A stretch of 64,000 nucleotides of DNA from Dendrocalamus latiflorus (lineage: Eukaryota; Streptophyta; Magnoliopsida; Poales; Poaceae), in the NCBI GenBank assembly GCA_017311315.1, contig CM029669.1, forward strand, positions 11,212,390 to 11,276,389. Reading direction: 5' to 3'. Shown here piece by piece: positions 47,901-60,319 of this stretch (position 1 is the stretch's first letter; each line of letters begins with the position of its first letter). A model generated the notes under the pieces. It was given only the letters and a program-made list of their open reading frames with translations. It was not told the DNA's origin and searched no databases. Both the position numbers and the translations under genes were made by a program.

Positions 47901-48099
47901 ACCAAGCGCCCGCGCGCTTACCCCCACGCGCGTAGCACCCCCGGACTACCCCACAGACGCCTGCTCTCCGCGGCTACTATCCTCCAAGGCAGGAGACCAG
48001 CGGCTTCGGAGCACCACCCCGCTGCCCGCCTTGTAGGCACCGCCTCGGCCGGACGGCATGTCCGACGGCATTCCCCACACATTGCACCGGCGCAGGTTA

Positions 48100-49871
48100 T
48101 GTCACGCCAAGTTTTGGCTTGTTCTCGATCTTTAAAAATACCCCCAACAAGTATCTTCTTCTCCAATAGCTATGTGAGCCATGAAGGAGGAAGACCAGTG
48201 TTTAGAAGAAGACACAGCAGTAGGAAAAGCACAAATCCAGAGACCAGCAAGCGAGAAAAAATCAATTCGGGAAAATTCTGGCCTCAAGCGGTAGTACCGG
48301 AGTGCTCTCCGCGGTAGTACCGGGGTTTTGAACGGTAGTACCGCACTAGCAGGAAAAAGAAAACGCTGAGCAACAGAAATCAAACTGCATGCGATAGTAC
48401 CGGAGAGGCTTGAGCGGTAGTACCGCTGGGGAGGTAGTACCGCAGCTTGAGCGGTAGTACCGCACGACAGGGACAGACAGCAGGGTTTCAGGCTGAAAGA
48501 AATAGAACTTCAGATTTTTGGCTAATTTGAGGGTTTCTCTCAATCTCTTTGATCCAAAGCATTACTACAATGTGTTAAATAGTAAGGAGACCTTGGGAAA
48601 CAAGAGAATCAAACCAAGAAACAAGAATTTCAGATTATGGGTAAAAATCTGAAATCTTGCACGACCCGAGCCAAAAATCAAATTGCTTCCCAATCTTTGA
48701 TCCTATGGCCAAGAGATTTTGCAGATTAGTTAGCAATAGCCATAGGACTCTTCAGACCAAATTTCAGGCCATTTCCTCAAGGGAAACACAAAAAGCCTCA
48801 AAACCCTAGAAATGCAAAAGAAGAACAGAGGAAGGAAGACACCAAATCTGAGATTGAAAGAGGTTCGCTCTAGGGAAACTTGATCAATTGATCTTGAGGC
48901 ACTATCCCATCAAAGAGCAACCCATTTTGGCACTCCCAAGCAACAACCAACAAGAAATCAAGAAACTCAAAATCACCAAAAAGAAAGAACGAAGAACAGA
49001 GAGACAGAGACTTGAACTAAATCAACCAAAGCATCTCATATTGATATATAGGATCATAGAGACGTCCCCATACATGATTACAACCAGAGGGATGATTACA
49101 AGGTAGCTCAAACCATCTCCAACCTCTCCCAACTCAAGAACACAAGTACTCTCTACATGCTTTCTTGGAGAGGAGACAACACAGAGAAGCTACGATGGAG
49201 ACAACTACTGCTGCCCTCAACCACTCTTCAACCACTAAAGAGCAAAGGCAAAACAACCTCCAAAGCCTCTTTTGACTCACTAAAACCCTAGCTCTCTCCC
49301 AAAGCCATGGAGAGGCATGCAGCCCCCTCCACCTATTTATAGCGCTTGGCTAACGGGTCTCCACCCCGTTACGCCCGCTAAATCCAACGGAGCCCGCTCC
49401 CGCTTGTGCAGCCTTGCGAATTTACCGATTCGCCCCTCGTGCACCTTCCGGGAAGCTTCCGCGCTCCTTGTCGTCCACGACTCGCAACCACCTCGAGTCT
49501 ACGTCGTCTTCGACACCTCCTGACTGTTCTGACCTCAGCGCCACCTGCGCCTAGTCCAGTCCTCCGTGTCTCACCACGACTCCGTCTCGATGTCCTGCAG
49601 TCACACAGACAAGAAACACGTCAAATAGCACCGCTTGATACACGAAAGCGAAAATATCATAGACACATCATGCTTACCCATGATGAAGTCCAAACCTGTC
49701 GAAATATTAGAATATGCATCCTAAGCCCATACGACCAAGTTTGACCAAGTCCGACCGAAGCCGATTGCACCACGCAATGCCATGGTCCGACCACACAATC
49801 CAAACTCGACTATCCTAAACCTTTGTCAATTACTCATCACTCACATGGAGTCACGACCACATGGTCTCTCA
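48100..49871 (-). repeat. 3' LTR of the Sirevirus
   Basis: On the element strand it begins TGAGAGACCATG beside the polypurine tract (right end 49871) and probably ends CGTGACA at 48100, giving TG..CA ends and about 1770 bp. At 48285-48465 there are seven GGTAGTACCG motifs, several extended to the near-palindrome GCGGTAGTACCGC. On the element strand the TATA-like stretch CTATAAATAGG lies near 49340. The right end is firm; the left end is inferred from the terminal dinucleotide only. Confidence 0.75.
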
Positions 49872-49882
49872 ATCTCCCCCTT
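49872..49882 (-). other. Polypurine tract of the Sirevirus
   Basis: The minus strand reads AAGGGGGAGAT immediately before the LTR start TGAGAGACC. Further copies of the GGGGGAG motif occur upstream in the 3' non-coding region. Confidence 0.8.
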
Positions 49883-51571
49883 GATGAGTATATTGAGAAA
49901 CACCGAAAAAACACAAAGTTGAGTTTGAAATGGAAGAAAGAAGTCAAACATGGTCCAAAGAAAAGAGAAATGAAGCTAATGACCATGTTGACACAAGGAG
50001 CAAAAGCAAGAACAAGTTTTCCTCAAATCAAAGCCTCCCGACAATGGCTTTTTCTACCGCTATTCTCCCCCTTTTGGCAATAAACACATCAAGGATGCAA
50101 GGAAGAGAACAAGTCATGGATGAAATGGCTGAAGTTTGATTATTCTAAGAATTTAGAGCCATGAGAATTATCCATAATGACCATAAGAAATTACACCGTG
50201 CCATAACTCAACAAAAGGCTATCTAGATCATGACAAGATATGTATATCCTAGCTAGAACACATAGATAACAATCTGAAATGTAGATTATGATGTGATCAT
50301 GTCAAGTCATCAAGAAGCAAAGTCTAGCTAGAGATATCCAAGGATGATGCAGGCCATGTCAATAAGCTAAACAGAACCAAGAATCTAGTATTGCGTCCAA
50401 ATAGAGTGCTACATTCTCAAGAATGAAACATTAGTTGAAGTACTTGGTTCTTTTTGTAGCTTAAGCAAATTGAGCACATAAAACATCGTCTTTTAAAAGC
50501 ACATGGTCGTTTTCAACCCAATTTTTTTGTTATGTGCTAGATCTCAAGCCTTATGCGACTACTCCAAGCAAGAAGCTTAAGAAGATAGTCTAGGTCGTCC
50601 AAACTCCCCCTGAGTTCATGCCCAGTGCAATGGCAAGCCGTCTCATGAGAAAGAATTGGTGAGATCAGTTTTTTTCGCACAAAAGAGATCTTTTTGCATT
50701 TTAACATGGTGTACTAACTCATGCATCAACAAGAGACGAAAATAGATCAATCTAAGGCTCAATAGAGAATCAACGCTCAGCTTCGCCTATTTGACATGGT
50801 ATGAATCATAAACGGATAGCTCAAGAAAGACTAATCTCAAGTGCTAACATGACAAGTTTTAGTTCAAGTTGAGAAATTTTAATTAACTTATCATGGCAAA
50901 AGCTAGTCTACACATATGAAGTCATGATAAATCTAGCAAATAAGCACAAATCATGGCAAGATGTATTGCATTGTAAGCATGTCATAACAGAATAATAATC
51001 AGGGCTCAATGCAGTTATATTACAATGCTGAAAATGCAAATGCAGAAAATCCAACTCCCCCTCAATATTAGATGCAACTTTTAGTTCAAGTTGAGTTATG
51101 TCAATATTAAGCTCCAGAAGCTCTCAAATGAACTCCCCCTGAACCAAAGCAATAAATCAAGAAGCTGGGAAAGAAAACAGCAAACAGGCAGTCCTTAAAG
51201 CATAGATAAGATATAGAGACAACTATGGCTCAGACAGACTCTCATCTACCCCATATGACTCCAGGACTATTAGCTTGACCGTAAAACACACACACTAGAG
51301 AGCAAACACGTACCCTGTGTACCCGAGGGTGGCCCAACCCTCGCTAGAACCTACAAGAAGTGAGTGAGCTCAATCTAGTGAGATAAGAAACAGCTAATAA
51401 GAAGCATCCTGGAAGCACAAGATAAGAGTAAGAAGTCTATGCAACTAGACAAGAGAAGCACTCTAATCTATGCTAGGAGGACTAACCCCAAATGCACCCA
51501 AAATGCAATGCAACAGCAAGGAGTAAGAGCATAATATATAGGGTAAAACAGTAAAGCACCAAACCCCCTCA
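49883..51571 (-). other. Sirevirus 3' non-coding region with repeated polypurine motifs
   Basis: There is no envelope-like ORF. On the plus strand CTCCCCC recurs at about 50065, 50604, 51053 and 51132, each the complement of a polypurine tract like that next to the LTR. Multiple upstream polypurine tracts are a described feature of Sireviruses. Confidence 0.65.
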
Positions 51572-54532
51572 CTACAGTCCATAAGGACAAACCATCCCAA
51601 GCTCTCTCCGCAGAGTTGAAAACCTCGAACTATCCAAAGGCTTGGTGAAGATGTCAGCCAACTGGTGGTCACTCTCCACAAACTGGAGCACTATATCGCC
51701 CTTCTCTACATGGTCTCTGAGGAAGTGGAAGCGAATGTCAATGTGCTTGGTCCGGGAGTGTTGCACTGGGTTCTTAGCAATGTTAATCGCAGAAGTGTTA
51801 TCACAAAAGAGTGGAGCACTGTCGATAACCAACCCAAAGTCCCGCAGGGTCAAAGCCATCCAAAGCACCTGGCTGCAGCAACTGGCGGCAGCTACGTACT
51901 CGGCCTCTGCGGTGGACTGTGCAACACCGGATTGCTTCCTTGAAGACCAGGAAACAAGAGAAGTGCCAACAAATTAGCAGGTGCCAGAAGTGCTCCTCCT
52001 ATCTATCCTACAGCCAGTGAAGTTTGCGTCCGAGAAGGCTCTCAAGGAAAGACAGGATGAGGAAGAGTACCAGATACCATAGTCAATGGTAGCTCGTAGG
52101 TACCGAAAGATGCGCTTCACCGCCTGGCAGTGAGAAACGCGAGGAGAAGCCTGAAAACGAGCGTACAGACACACAGAAAAATGTATGTCTGGTCTCGAGG
52201 CAGTGAGGTACAAGAAGGAGCCAATCATGCTGCGATACTCCTTCTGATCAACTCGCTCGCCATCCTCATCTGGGTCAAGATAGGCTGTAGAGGCCATGGG
52301 AGTCGACATAGGCTTACCATCACTCATGTTGAAGCGTCTTAGGAGGTCACGAGTGTACTTTCCCTGATGAAGAAATGTACCCTCCCGAGTCTGCTTGATC
52401 TGGAAGCCAAGGAAGAAGGTCAACTCACCCATCATACTCATCTCAAACTCGGTGCTCATGACATCCGAGAACTATGAAACCAGAGTATGGGAAGAGCCGC
52501 CAAAGATAATGTCATCCACATAAATCTGGACGAGCAGAAGGTCATTACCATGACGGCGGATGAACAAGGTCTTGTCTACATTACCCATTTCAAACCCATG
52601 ACTCAACAAGTAGCACTTAAGCCTCTCATACCAAGCTCTGGTGGCCTGCTTAAGTCCATACAACGCTTTGAAAAGCTTGAAGACATGGTGTGGGTATTTG
52701 GGGTTCTCGAAACCTGGAGGCTGTCTGATGTAAACTTCTTCCTCAATGACTCCATTAAGGAAGGCACTCTTGACGTCCATCTAGTAGAGCTTGAAACTCT
52801 TAGAAGCTGCAAAGGCAAGCAGGATTCTAATGGCCTCAAGTCGAGCTACAGGGGCAAAGGTCTCCTCGAAGTCTATACCCTCAACCTGGGAAAACCCCTG
52901 AGCTACCAGTCTAGCCTTGTTTCGAATAACCACTCCATCCTTGCTCTGCTTGTTCTTGAACACCCACTTAGTCCCAATAATATTGTGACCTCGCGGGGGC
53001 TCGACAAGCGATCAGACCTTGTTCCTCTCGAAATTTTCTAGCTCCTCATGCATGGCATTGACCCAAGACTCATCAGAAAGGGCGTGACAAACGTCCTTGG
53101 GCTCAAAAGAGGCAATGAAGGCAGAATGGAGACAGAATTGAGATAAGCCAGATTTTGAGCGAGTGACGCGCTCGAAAAGGTCTCTAATGATCTGCTCAGA
53201 AGGATGGTTTTTCTGGATATGACGTGGAGGTCCGGAATGAGATGAAGAAGTGCCCTCTACCTCGTGTGCAGACGAGGCAGGAACAGAGCCACTAGCTCCG
53301 GAGGAAGCAGTGGGCAAAGGCTGATCACCTCGAGGTGCCGTGGAAGTAGGCATCTCAAGGGGAGGATGAGGAGCTGGATCAGGTAAACAACCATCGTCTC
53401 CATCGTCCTCATCATCCACAAAGATGGTCTCGGACTGCTCTAAAGAACCTGAGATATCTGGCCTAGTCCCCGGACTGGCCTCGTCAAAGGTCACCTCGCA
53501 GGTCTCTACCAACTTGCTAGACTCGCAGTTCCAGACCCTATAAGCCCGCGAAGAAGTTGAGTAGCCTAGAAAGATACCGTCACAGGAACGTGACTCGAAC
53601 TTGTCTAGGTTCCCAGACTTCAGAATAAAGCACTTGCAACCAAACACACGAAAATGAGAGACGCTGGGCTTTCGCCCGTATCTCAACTCATAAGAAGTAC
53701 GGTGTAGGAGTGCCCTAAGAAAGACTCGATTTGAGACATGGCACGCGGTGGCTACAGCCTCAGCCCAAAACTTCCGCGGTGTAGAGTACTCATCAAGCAT
53801 CGTCCTGGCCATCTCGACCAAGGTACGGTTCTTCCTCTCCACAACGCCATTTTGTTGTGGGACGTGCGGAGAAGAGAACTGGTGCTCTACACCTGTCTCA
53901 CCACAGAAACTCTCAAAGTAGGAATTCTTGAACTTCGTGCCATTGTCACTGCGGATCGCTCGTAAGGCACCCGGGAGCTCAACAAAAAGCCTACTGAAAA
54001 GACCTCGAAAATGTGAAAATGTCTCATCCTTCGAGGCTAAGAAAAACACCCAAAAAAACCTCGAATAGTCATCGACCACGACAAGAACATACCAGTTCTT
54101 TCCGGCTGACTGCACTCGAGCTGGTCCGACTGTGTCCATGTGGAGCAGCTGTCCCGGTGCATCGGTCATGGTCACTGTGACCGGAGGGTGAGAAGCGGCA
54201 ACCATCTTGCCGTGCTGGCATGGAGCATAAACAAAGTCTTTGACCATTTTGAGCTTCGGCAGACCACGAATGAGGTCGTGGCCGCTAACTCGGGTCAAAT
54301 GGTCAAATTCGATATGACAAAGTCTCCAATGCCAGAAAGAGAGGTCGCGGGACTCAGAAGCAACTAAACACCTGAGAGGATCACCAGAAGACCCCATCAA
54401 GTCTCGCGCCGCGTCAATCAAGCCCCGCTGGGTAGGCTGGCAGCCGCTTATCGTCACGGGCGCTCGGCGCCGGAGAAGCTCACGCGCTGTAGGAGCCCAG
54501 ATTATACCATCCGGAGTCCACTGTGATTCCAC
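51572..54532 (-). pseudogene. pol: Sirevirus (Ty1/copia) pol: GAG-pre-INT, integrase, RT, RNase H
   Basis: Integrase precedes reverse transcriptase, which defines Ty1/copia. The open stretch 54532-53012 holds a pre-integrase motif (WHWRLCHIEFDHL), and then integrase with DTVGPAR, IRSDNGTKF and PQQNGVVERKNR, all three catalytic acidic residues being present. Reverse transcriptase spans 52963-52000, with LVAQGFSQVEGIDFEETFAPV, MDVKSAFLNG and YVDDIIFG. RNase H at 51970-51572 includes AEAEYVAAASCCSQ, and the protein ends GMVCPYGL, as Sirevirus pol does. Stops at 53012-53014, 52781-52783, 52472-52474 and 51974-51976 interrupt an otherwise continuous frame with no indels. Gag and protease are missing beyond 54532. 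Confidence 0.92.
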
Positions 54533-54544
54533 CGCACTATTCCC

Positions 54545-57500
54545 TGGATCAGTAGATAGTGCTCACAGATTACAGTTCTGAATATCAAGTACATATCATG
54601 AAGAAACGTAAATATAATAATAGACTTACTCATGGGCCGATTAGGCCGAAATCATTAAATTGCAGCAGCGGAAGAATGAAGCACACAGGTGGGACCTTCA
54701 GGACATGCCCACAGGCAGCCAACTGGAGGTTCGCGGCCTAGCCCTTGACATCTTCATCTTCTCTGCCAGCTTGCCCAATCTTGTTGCTGAGGCGAGGTGA
54801 TTTGATTCCTGAATCTGAATTTTGTCGCCTCCAACCCCGTGCTCCGCGAGCCAATACACAGAATGCAAATAAATAGTATGCATGGCTTAACCAAGGAGAG
54901 GCTCGGGTTATTTTATTTGCCAAAAATCGCTTTTAGTAGCATCATTACTATTATTTAATCAAAGTGTTATTATTGCTACCTAACTCCACACTACAATTGC
55001 CAATATTGACTTAATCCACCGAAAATGCACTTTCTTTATTGACTGCTGTCTAAAACTCCAAACAGCAAGTGTCATCATTTATTTAATCCACCGATCATAC
55101 TTTGTATTTTGAATTACTAATAATCCAATCCTGTCATTACTATTCATCAGCTCCTCACCTCTGAATTCTAATGATTCTCTAACATAATTACTTTCAAATC
55201 CACCGATATCATTCGTATTCAATCTTTTTCGTCATTGATTCAAAACCATAATCCAATAATCACTCTCATTTTCCATTATCTATCACTAGCTAATTCACAA
55301 ATATACCTCCACCGAAAATTCAATTTACCAAGACTATAATCTACTCATTGTTATGAATCCTCCAATCTTCTCAGAAATTCAATTCATCCCTCTAGTAATT
55401 GATCAACTCCTATTAATTCCCATTATCGCCAATATCTTCCAAGAATTTATATTAATCATTAGTGTAGTAATCCAGCAATTTACCTTTGCACTCCCTAATT
55501 CTCCAAAATCGATTCACTATTTTATATCCACCAAGAATATCACTAATCAAGAATTATACTCCAATACTTGTATTATTTCTCCAAATTTCTGAAAATTCAA
55601 TTAGATCATTTATCTAGCCTATCTATTCAGCTGGACCCCACTAATTTATTTCTCCTAGAACCCACACTAGCATTTCCTTTTCATGATCGGCCTGAATCCA
55701 CCAATACCTTTATGTGCATACTAAAAACATCTATCTCCTTTACTCACAACCCTGTTTATTCCACCCATATTTTAGTTTGTAAGATTTGTAATGCCACTAT
55801 TTGAAATACAATACATAAAATTTCCTGAGACCTAGCAGCTTTGGAACAAATCATAATGTTCAAGGAATACTAACATGATTTTCCATACATATGGCATCAC
55901 ACCATATGCCTAATATCACCATAATTTTTCCATACATATGGCATCACACCATATAACATCTTTCAGCGTTATAGCCGCTTAACTTACCACTGGGACGACA
56001 CCCAGGACAACTCAAATCAGGGCCTTTCTCTGCCCTCCACTTTACCATTCCCATTCACAAAGTTTTTGAAATAGAACTATATCTGGTTCAGTTCCCATGT
56101 CCGCCCTTGACCGTGGGCACGGCTATTCGAATAGTTTTGACTCTGCAGAGTTTGCACACTTTACCCACAAGAGACAGTTTACTCGTTTCCCCGCACAACT
56201 CCTTAGTCATGCGGTTGAGCTATCCATCACAGTAACCGTTCAAAATACCTCGCCCCTTCCATCATCTCAACCCTATGAGCTTGTCCCGCTTGCGGCAGGT
56301 CTCATAAGTTGTGCGGGGGTTCCCCTCCTATGCGTCTAGTAGCTGGCTACCCACACTACTAGCCCGCCGCAGAAGAACTTCACCCTCCGCGGGTGCCCCA
56401 TTCAAGCCGTCACCTAGACCGCCACTTGCACTACCTCACCTCCTCCACCGATGACGGTGATTTTCAGGGTCCGGTAAATTTACTAGGCCAAGTTGTACTT
56501 TACAGACTTGTGGTTGTACTTGTTTTACACAGGAGGTCATGACAAGATTCGGTCCTTAGGGTTATCTGGGCGGTTCTACAACAAACCATACTCTCGTGCA
56601 CACCTGCACCATACCCCCGAACCATTCGCCCAGATAAATAAGCAATTCGGGGTTTTTGGAATATAAAACAACCATATCCAACATACACCAGTCATTGCCA
56701 CCATGACTGCCCAACCAATTTTTCTCAGGATTAAAAGTGATGCTTGGGCGCTCTCGTGCCCATGAGTATCTAAACAATACTAAGCATAGCATATATTTAG
56801 GGACTTATTTTCGAAATGTTACTATTATAATTTTTGCTAGGGCGACAAAGTTCACACATTCAAATATTCCAAAGGAGGTGTAATATTATTCAAGGTAAAC
56901 AATAGGCCTATAACTAGAATATTAATTTATCATGTATTTGCATATAAAATAACAGCATGCAATTTGATAATTTAAACAAAAGTAATTTGCAGAAAATGTA
57001 GGTTCAACATGATCAAAGTATTGACTCGCCTGGTGCGGTTTACCGCGGTCTTGAGCCCACTGAAAGCTATCTCCTTTGATGGTCTTGAGCTTCGGGTCTG
57101 GTATCAGATGTCTTTATCTTCATCTTGAACTTGATCTCGCTTGATCCATTGAATCTTCACGACTCCCAATTTCTAATTACGCGACAAACAACTGAATCCA
57201 AATGAAAGCAAATAACTCAAAAGATCCAAATAAATCCGGATAAACTCAATTTAGTTTTTCTATGAGTTAGTGGGTGCTTCGTGTGATTTGAGGCAAGGTC
57301 GATGGTGGAATATGATAACTTGACCCGGTATGATCTCTTTTATTATTTTTGTATTTGTCAATGAAGTTCCATGAGTTAGGTTAGATTTAGGATTCAGTGT
57401 TCAAGATTAGAGGACATTATTTTATCGAGCACCCATTTTCAGGGTTTATGCTATATGCGAGGTATACAATTCTTGGCTTATCGAGTTAATTCATATTACT

Positions 57501-60101
57501 AGTAATGGGATATGTATCATGTTATGCAGCCCTAATTACTCGTGTTATTGGTTAAATGTTTACTTTCGAGTATTTATATGTCGGTGATATTATTTTGAAT
57601 CTTGATGACCTAGGGCTATTATATTAAAATATGTCATTGGTGTTTGTTTAATGGTGGCATGATAACTATTGGGCATATATGCTTACAAGTTAATTAAGCG
57701 CCACCTTTATTAAATATATACATTTATCCAAGGCTGCTTCTTCTCATTAATGCCTTAATGTATAATTAGATTTACAATGTAAATATTAAAGTTACACTAA
57801 TTATTTATCATGGCATCTAATCCGAATTTAGATCATACATAAACTCCCTAAAGCCTTATTTCAATTTTTTTAGCTTCCACAGATTATCCCTAACTTTTCC
57901 TAAGTCTTTACTTTAATTTAAGATTAGATTTAAAATGGATGCTAAAGGCATACTAGTCATGATAATAACTAATCCCTGATTAGATATGTATTAAGCTCAT
58001 GTATATCCTAATAATTTTTGTACCTTCTATGGATGTATTTTTTTTATCAGAATTTTTATTAATTTTGGACTATACACTAAACCACATTTTATTAATGCCT
58101 TTAATTGATAACTAGACCTCATCTAAATATCCAAACTATATTAGTTGTTCATACAGTAAGTAATCACATATTAAAATGTTAAATAACCTTAGTTTACAAA
58201 CTAATTAAATTTTATTAGCTTTTCTAAACTATTACCTAATTTTTCATGATTTTTATTAATTAAAAAGAGCTACAAAAAGTAGAATAAAAGGGTGGGAATA
58301 AGGGTGCTGTCGGCTGGATTTGAACCCGAGACCTGTAGGCTAACGAGCGGTGCGGCTAGCCAACTGGGCAACGGCCCTCATGCGAATGAGTAGGGGTAAG
58401 GGTTAATTACAAGGTGCGTGCGCGGGGATGGCTCGAAACAGAGCAGGCCGGCGGTGCTCGGTGCGGGCTTGGCCGGCGGCAGGCGGCGGCCGGGGAGGCT
58501 GGGGCAGCCGGCAAAGTGGAGCCGCAAGGAAGTGAGGAGGCTAGTGGGGAGGTGGCGCGACCCGGAACGGCGGCGAGGCGGAAGGGTTGCTGCTCGTTGT
58601 GGCCGGCGGCGAGGTACACTCGGGGCGGCGGCGCTGGAGGGGAAGGAGAAGGGGAATCAGCGAGCGCATGAGCAAGGACAAGGTCGGAGGAAGCTCACCA
58701 CGGTTTGGCCGAGCGCGGAAGGGGGTCGTGGCGGGCCGGCGACGTTGGCTTGCGGTGGCGCGGAAGGTCTCGCGCCGCCCGCGAGCTGGGGTGGACGGCA
58801 GCTCCGGCCGGTGGCGGGGATGACTTCGGGGCGTCGAGAAGTTGCTCCCCCAGCGAGGAATTGGAGGGAGACCACCCGAGGAGGAAATGGCGCGGGCGGC
58901 GGCGGGAGTGGCCGGTGCCAGAGAAGAGAGGCATTGCACGAGCTTCGGTACACCGGAGTCCAATTAACTTGGAGAGGATGTGCACGGAGACCAGGGGCAT
59001 GCCTTGACGTGGTCGGAGAGGCGGGGCGTCGCCGGAGGGCGGGGAACGACGTGGAGGCGCAACGGCGGGTGAGCTCGGGCGAAATAAGAGGCAGGGGAGG
59101 GGAGGGAAGATAGTGGGCGCACTGGGGAGAAATGGAGGCGGTTCGGGATTTCTTAAAGGCGTGCGCGCGCGGAGGAACGGAGCCGGCGTGGGCGCGAGGA
59201 CCGGGCGGCGGGGAGGACTGGCGCGGGGCTCGGCGGAGGCTCAGGGCTCGGCACGGCGACAGGGTGCGGCAGGGCGACGCGACCGGTCGGGCGGAGGGGA
59301 CGGTTGATGCCGACGAGACGGGGTGGTGTGATGATGAGCAGCGAAGCAGAGTGGGAGCAGGCGGCACAGAGCAGAGAAAAGGAGAGAGAGGCGACGTGGA
59401 GGCTGCTTAGCCATGGAAGAAGGGAGGAGGAGGAGAAAAGAAAGGGAGAAGGAGGCGCTCCGCGCGGGGGTTCCTGACTGTGTGGTCAGCAGGGAAAATA
59501 GGGTCGGGCCTGCTGGTAGGGTAGAGAGAAAAGAGAGGGAGAGAGAGGATTAGGGAGTGGGGCCTACATGTAATAGGGAGAAAAGAGTAAAAGAAAGGGA
59601 GGAAAAAGGCTTTGCAATTTGAATGCTTTTGGATTTTACATTTCCTTTTTCCTTTTTGAAATTACTGATTTCAATCTTTGAGCATTTAGTTCAAATCTTG
59701 GTTCAAATATCTAGCCACAAAATCTATTATTTCTCTGTTTTCTATTTTATTCAGTTTGCCCTCGTATTTTGATTTTGACATTATTTTGCTGTGAATTGTA
59801 TATATATATATAGTCATATAAATTCTGAATATCCCACCTTGGATTTTAATGGGTATATTTTAATATTTTATTGTCCTGAACTCGAATTCAAGACGTTGGT
59901 ATTTTGAATTTCATGATCTGTAATGACATATTTCTATTTTTGGCATTATTAATATTAGTTTTTATTTTTCGAGGCTTTCTTAAATTTTTGGATCCTCCGC
60001 CAAAATTCAGAAAATCACCATAAAATCCAAATTTCAACAGAACATATTATAAAATAATTTAAAAACTTTATATTTTCAAATTCGAATTTTTCAGGATGTT
60101 A
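54545..60101 (-). repeat. Long chromovirus 3' LTR
   Basis: The right terminus is clear: plus-strand TTTTTCAGGATGTTACA at 60101, so the LTR starts TGTAACATCC on the element strand. It is followed by a polypurine tract (complement of AACCTACCCCCCTTAAATG) much like that of the intact chromovirus. The stretch 55800-57400 is AT-rich and matches the LTR fragment at 27290-30780. The stretch 58400-59600 is GC-rich with uninterrupted ORFs on both strands (for example 58418-59113 and 59367-58657) that resemble no protein and mirror the GC-rich block of the other LTR. The left end is only approximate. At up to 5.5 kb it would be very long, and it may include later insertions. Confidence 0.6.
58305..58377 (-). 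ncRNA. tRNA-like sequence with pol III A and B boxes
   Basis: On the minus strand it begins GGGCCGTTGCCCAGTTGGCT, where TTGCCCAGTTGG fits an A box, and later has GGTCTCGGGTTCAAATCCAG, where GGTTCAAATCC fits the B box with normal tRNA spacing. The T-stem pairs poorly, the acceptor stem does not close, and no clear anticodon arm is seen, so it is not a working tRNA gene. It may be the head of a tRNA-derived SINE inserted in the LTR, or a decayed tRNA. Confidence 0.45.
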
Positions 60102-60250
60102 CAAACCTACCCCCCTTAAATGAATCTCGACCCCGAGATTCCGGTAGAGTAGAAAGAATGGAGGTGGGTTATATTGGCTAGCAATGGGTTTTGGGGTGTT
60201 GCTTGACGTACAGTTCCTTAGCTCCATAGAGAGGTGAAAATCTGCACAAT
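60102..60250 (-). mobile_element. Polypurine tract and last bit of a truncated chromovirus interior
   Basis: AACCTACCCCCCTTAAATGA followed by ATCTCGACCCCGAGATTCC matches the start of the interior at 5124-5160 (CTTGACCTCGAGATT). Similarity is lost by about 60200 and all coding sequence is gone. Confidence 0.6.
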
Positions 60251-60319
60251 AGGTGTTACTCAACTCTCCACTACCACACACTCTCTCTCTCTCTCTCTGT
60301 TTGGTCTATAACCACAATA
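60251..60319 (+). mobile_element. Terminal fragment of a Tat-type LTR
   Basis: TTACTCAACTCTCCACTACC, then ACACACTCTCTCTC and TTTGGTCTATAACCACAATA, repeat the last 70 bp of the LTR at 37638-37884. The CT run is longer here. The next bases, GTCGTCATTTGC, do not match the leader beyond its first letters. Confidence 0.75.

Larger units (their letters stand above)
37638..48099 (+). mobile_element. Tat-lineage Ty3/gypsy derivative lacking RT and integrase
   Basis: The gag type, the protease and the antisense gene place this in the Tat/Retand group (RIRE2, Grande and Cinful-Zeon relatives). Left to right it has a short LTR, a duplicated leader, gag, protease, then 0.5 kb of GC-rich sequence, a 56-bp array, a 145-bp array, a 67-bp array, an antisense multi-exon gene, and a second 67-bp array. 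Reverse transcriptase, RNase H and integrase are absent, so it would need a helper, as Zeon or Dasheng do. No 3' LTR is found before the Sirevirus LTR that begins at 48100. The right limit given is that junction and not a proven terminus. Confidence 0.7.
48100..54544 (-). mobile_element. 5'-truncated Sirevirus retrotransposon
   Basis: It has a 3' LTR, polypurine tract, 3' non-coding region and pol, in that order, and breaks off within the pre-integrase region at about 54540, with no gag, protease, primer-binding site or 5' LTR. Right of the break is an unrelated chromovirus LTR, so either that element inserted into the Sirevirus or a deletion removed the 5' half. Confidence 0.85.

Noticed and set aside
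58418..59367. Long GC-rich ORFs on both strands (231 and 236 codons)
   Set aside because: They lie in the GC-rich part of a chromovirus LTR, overlap each other on opposite strands, and show no domain or conserved motif.
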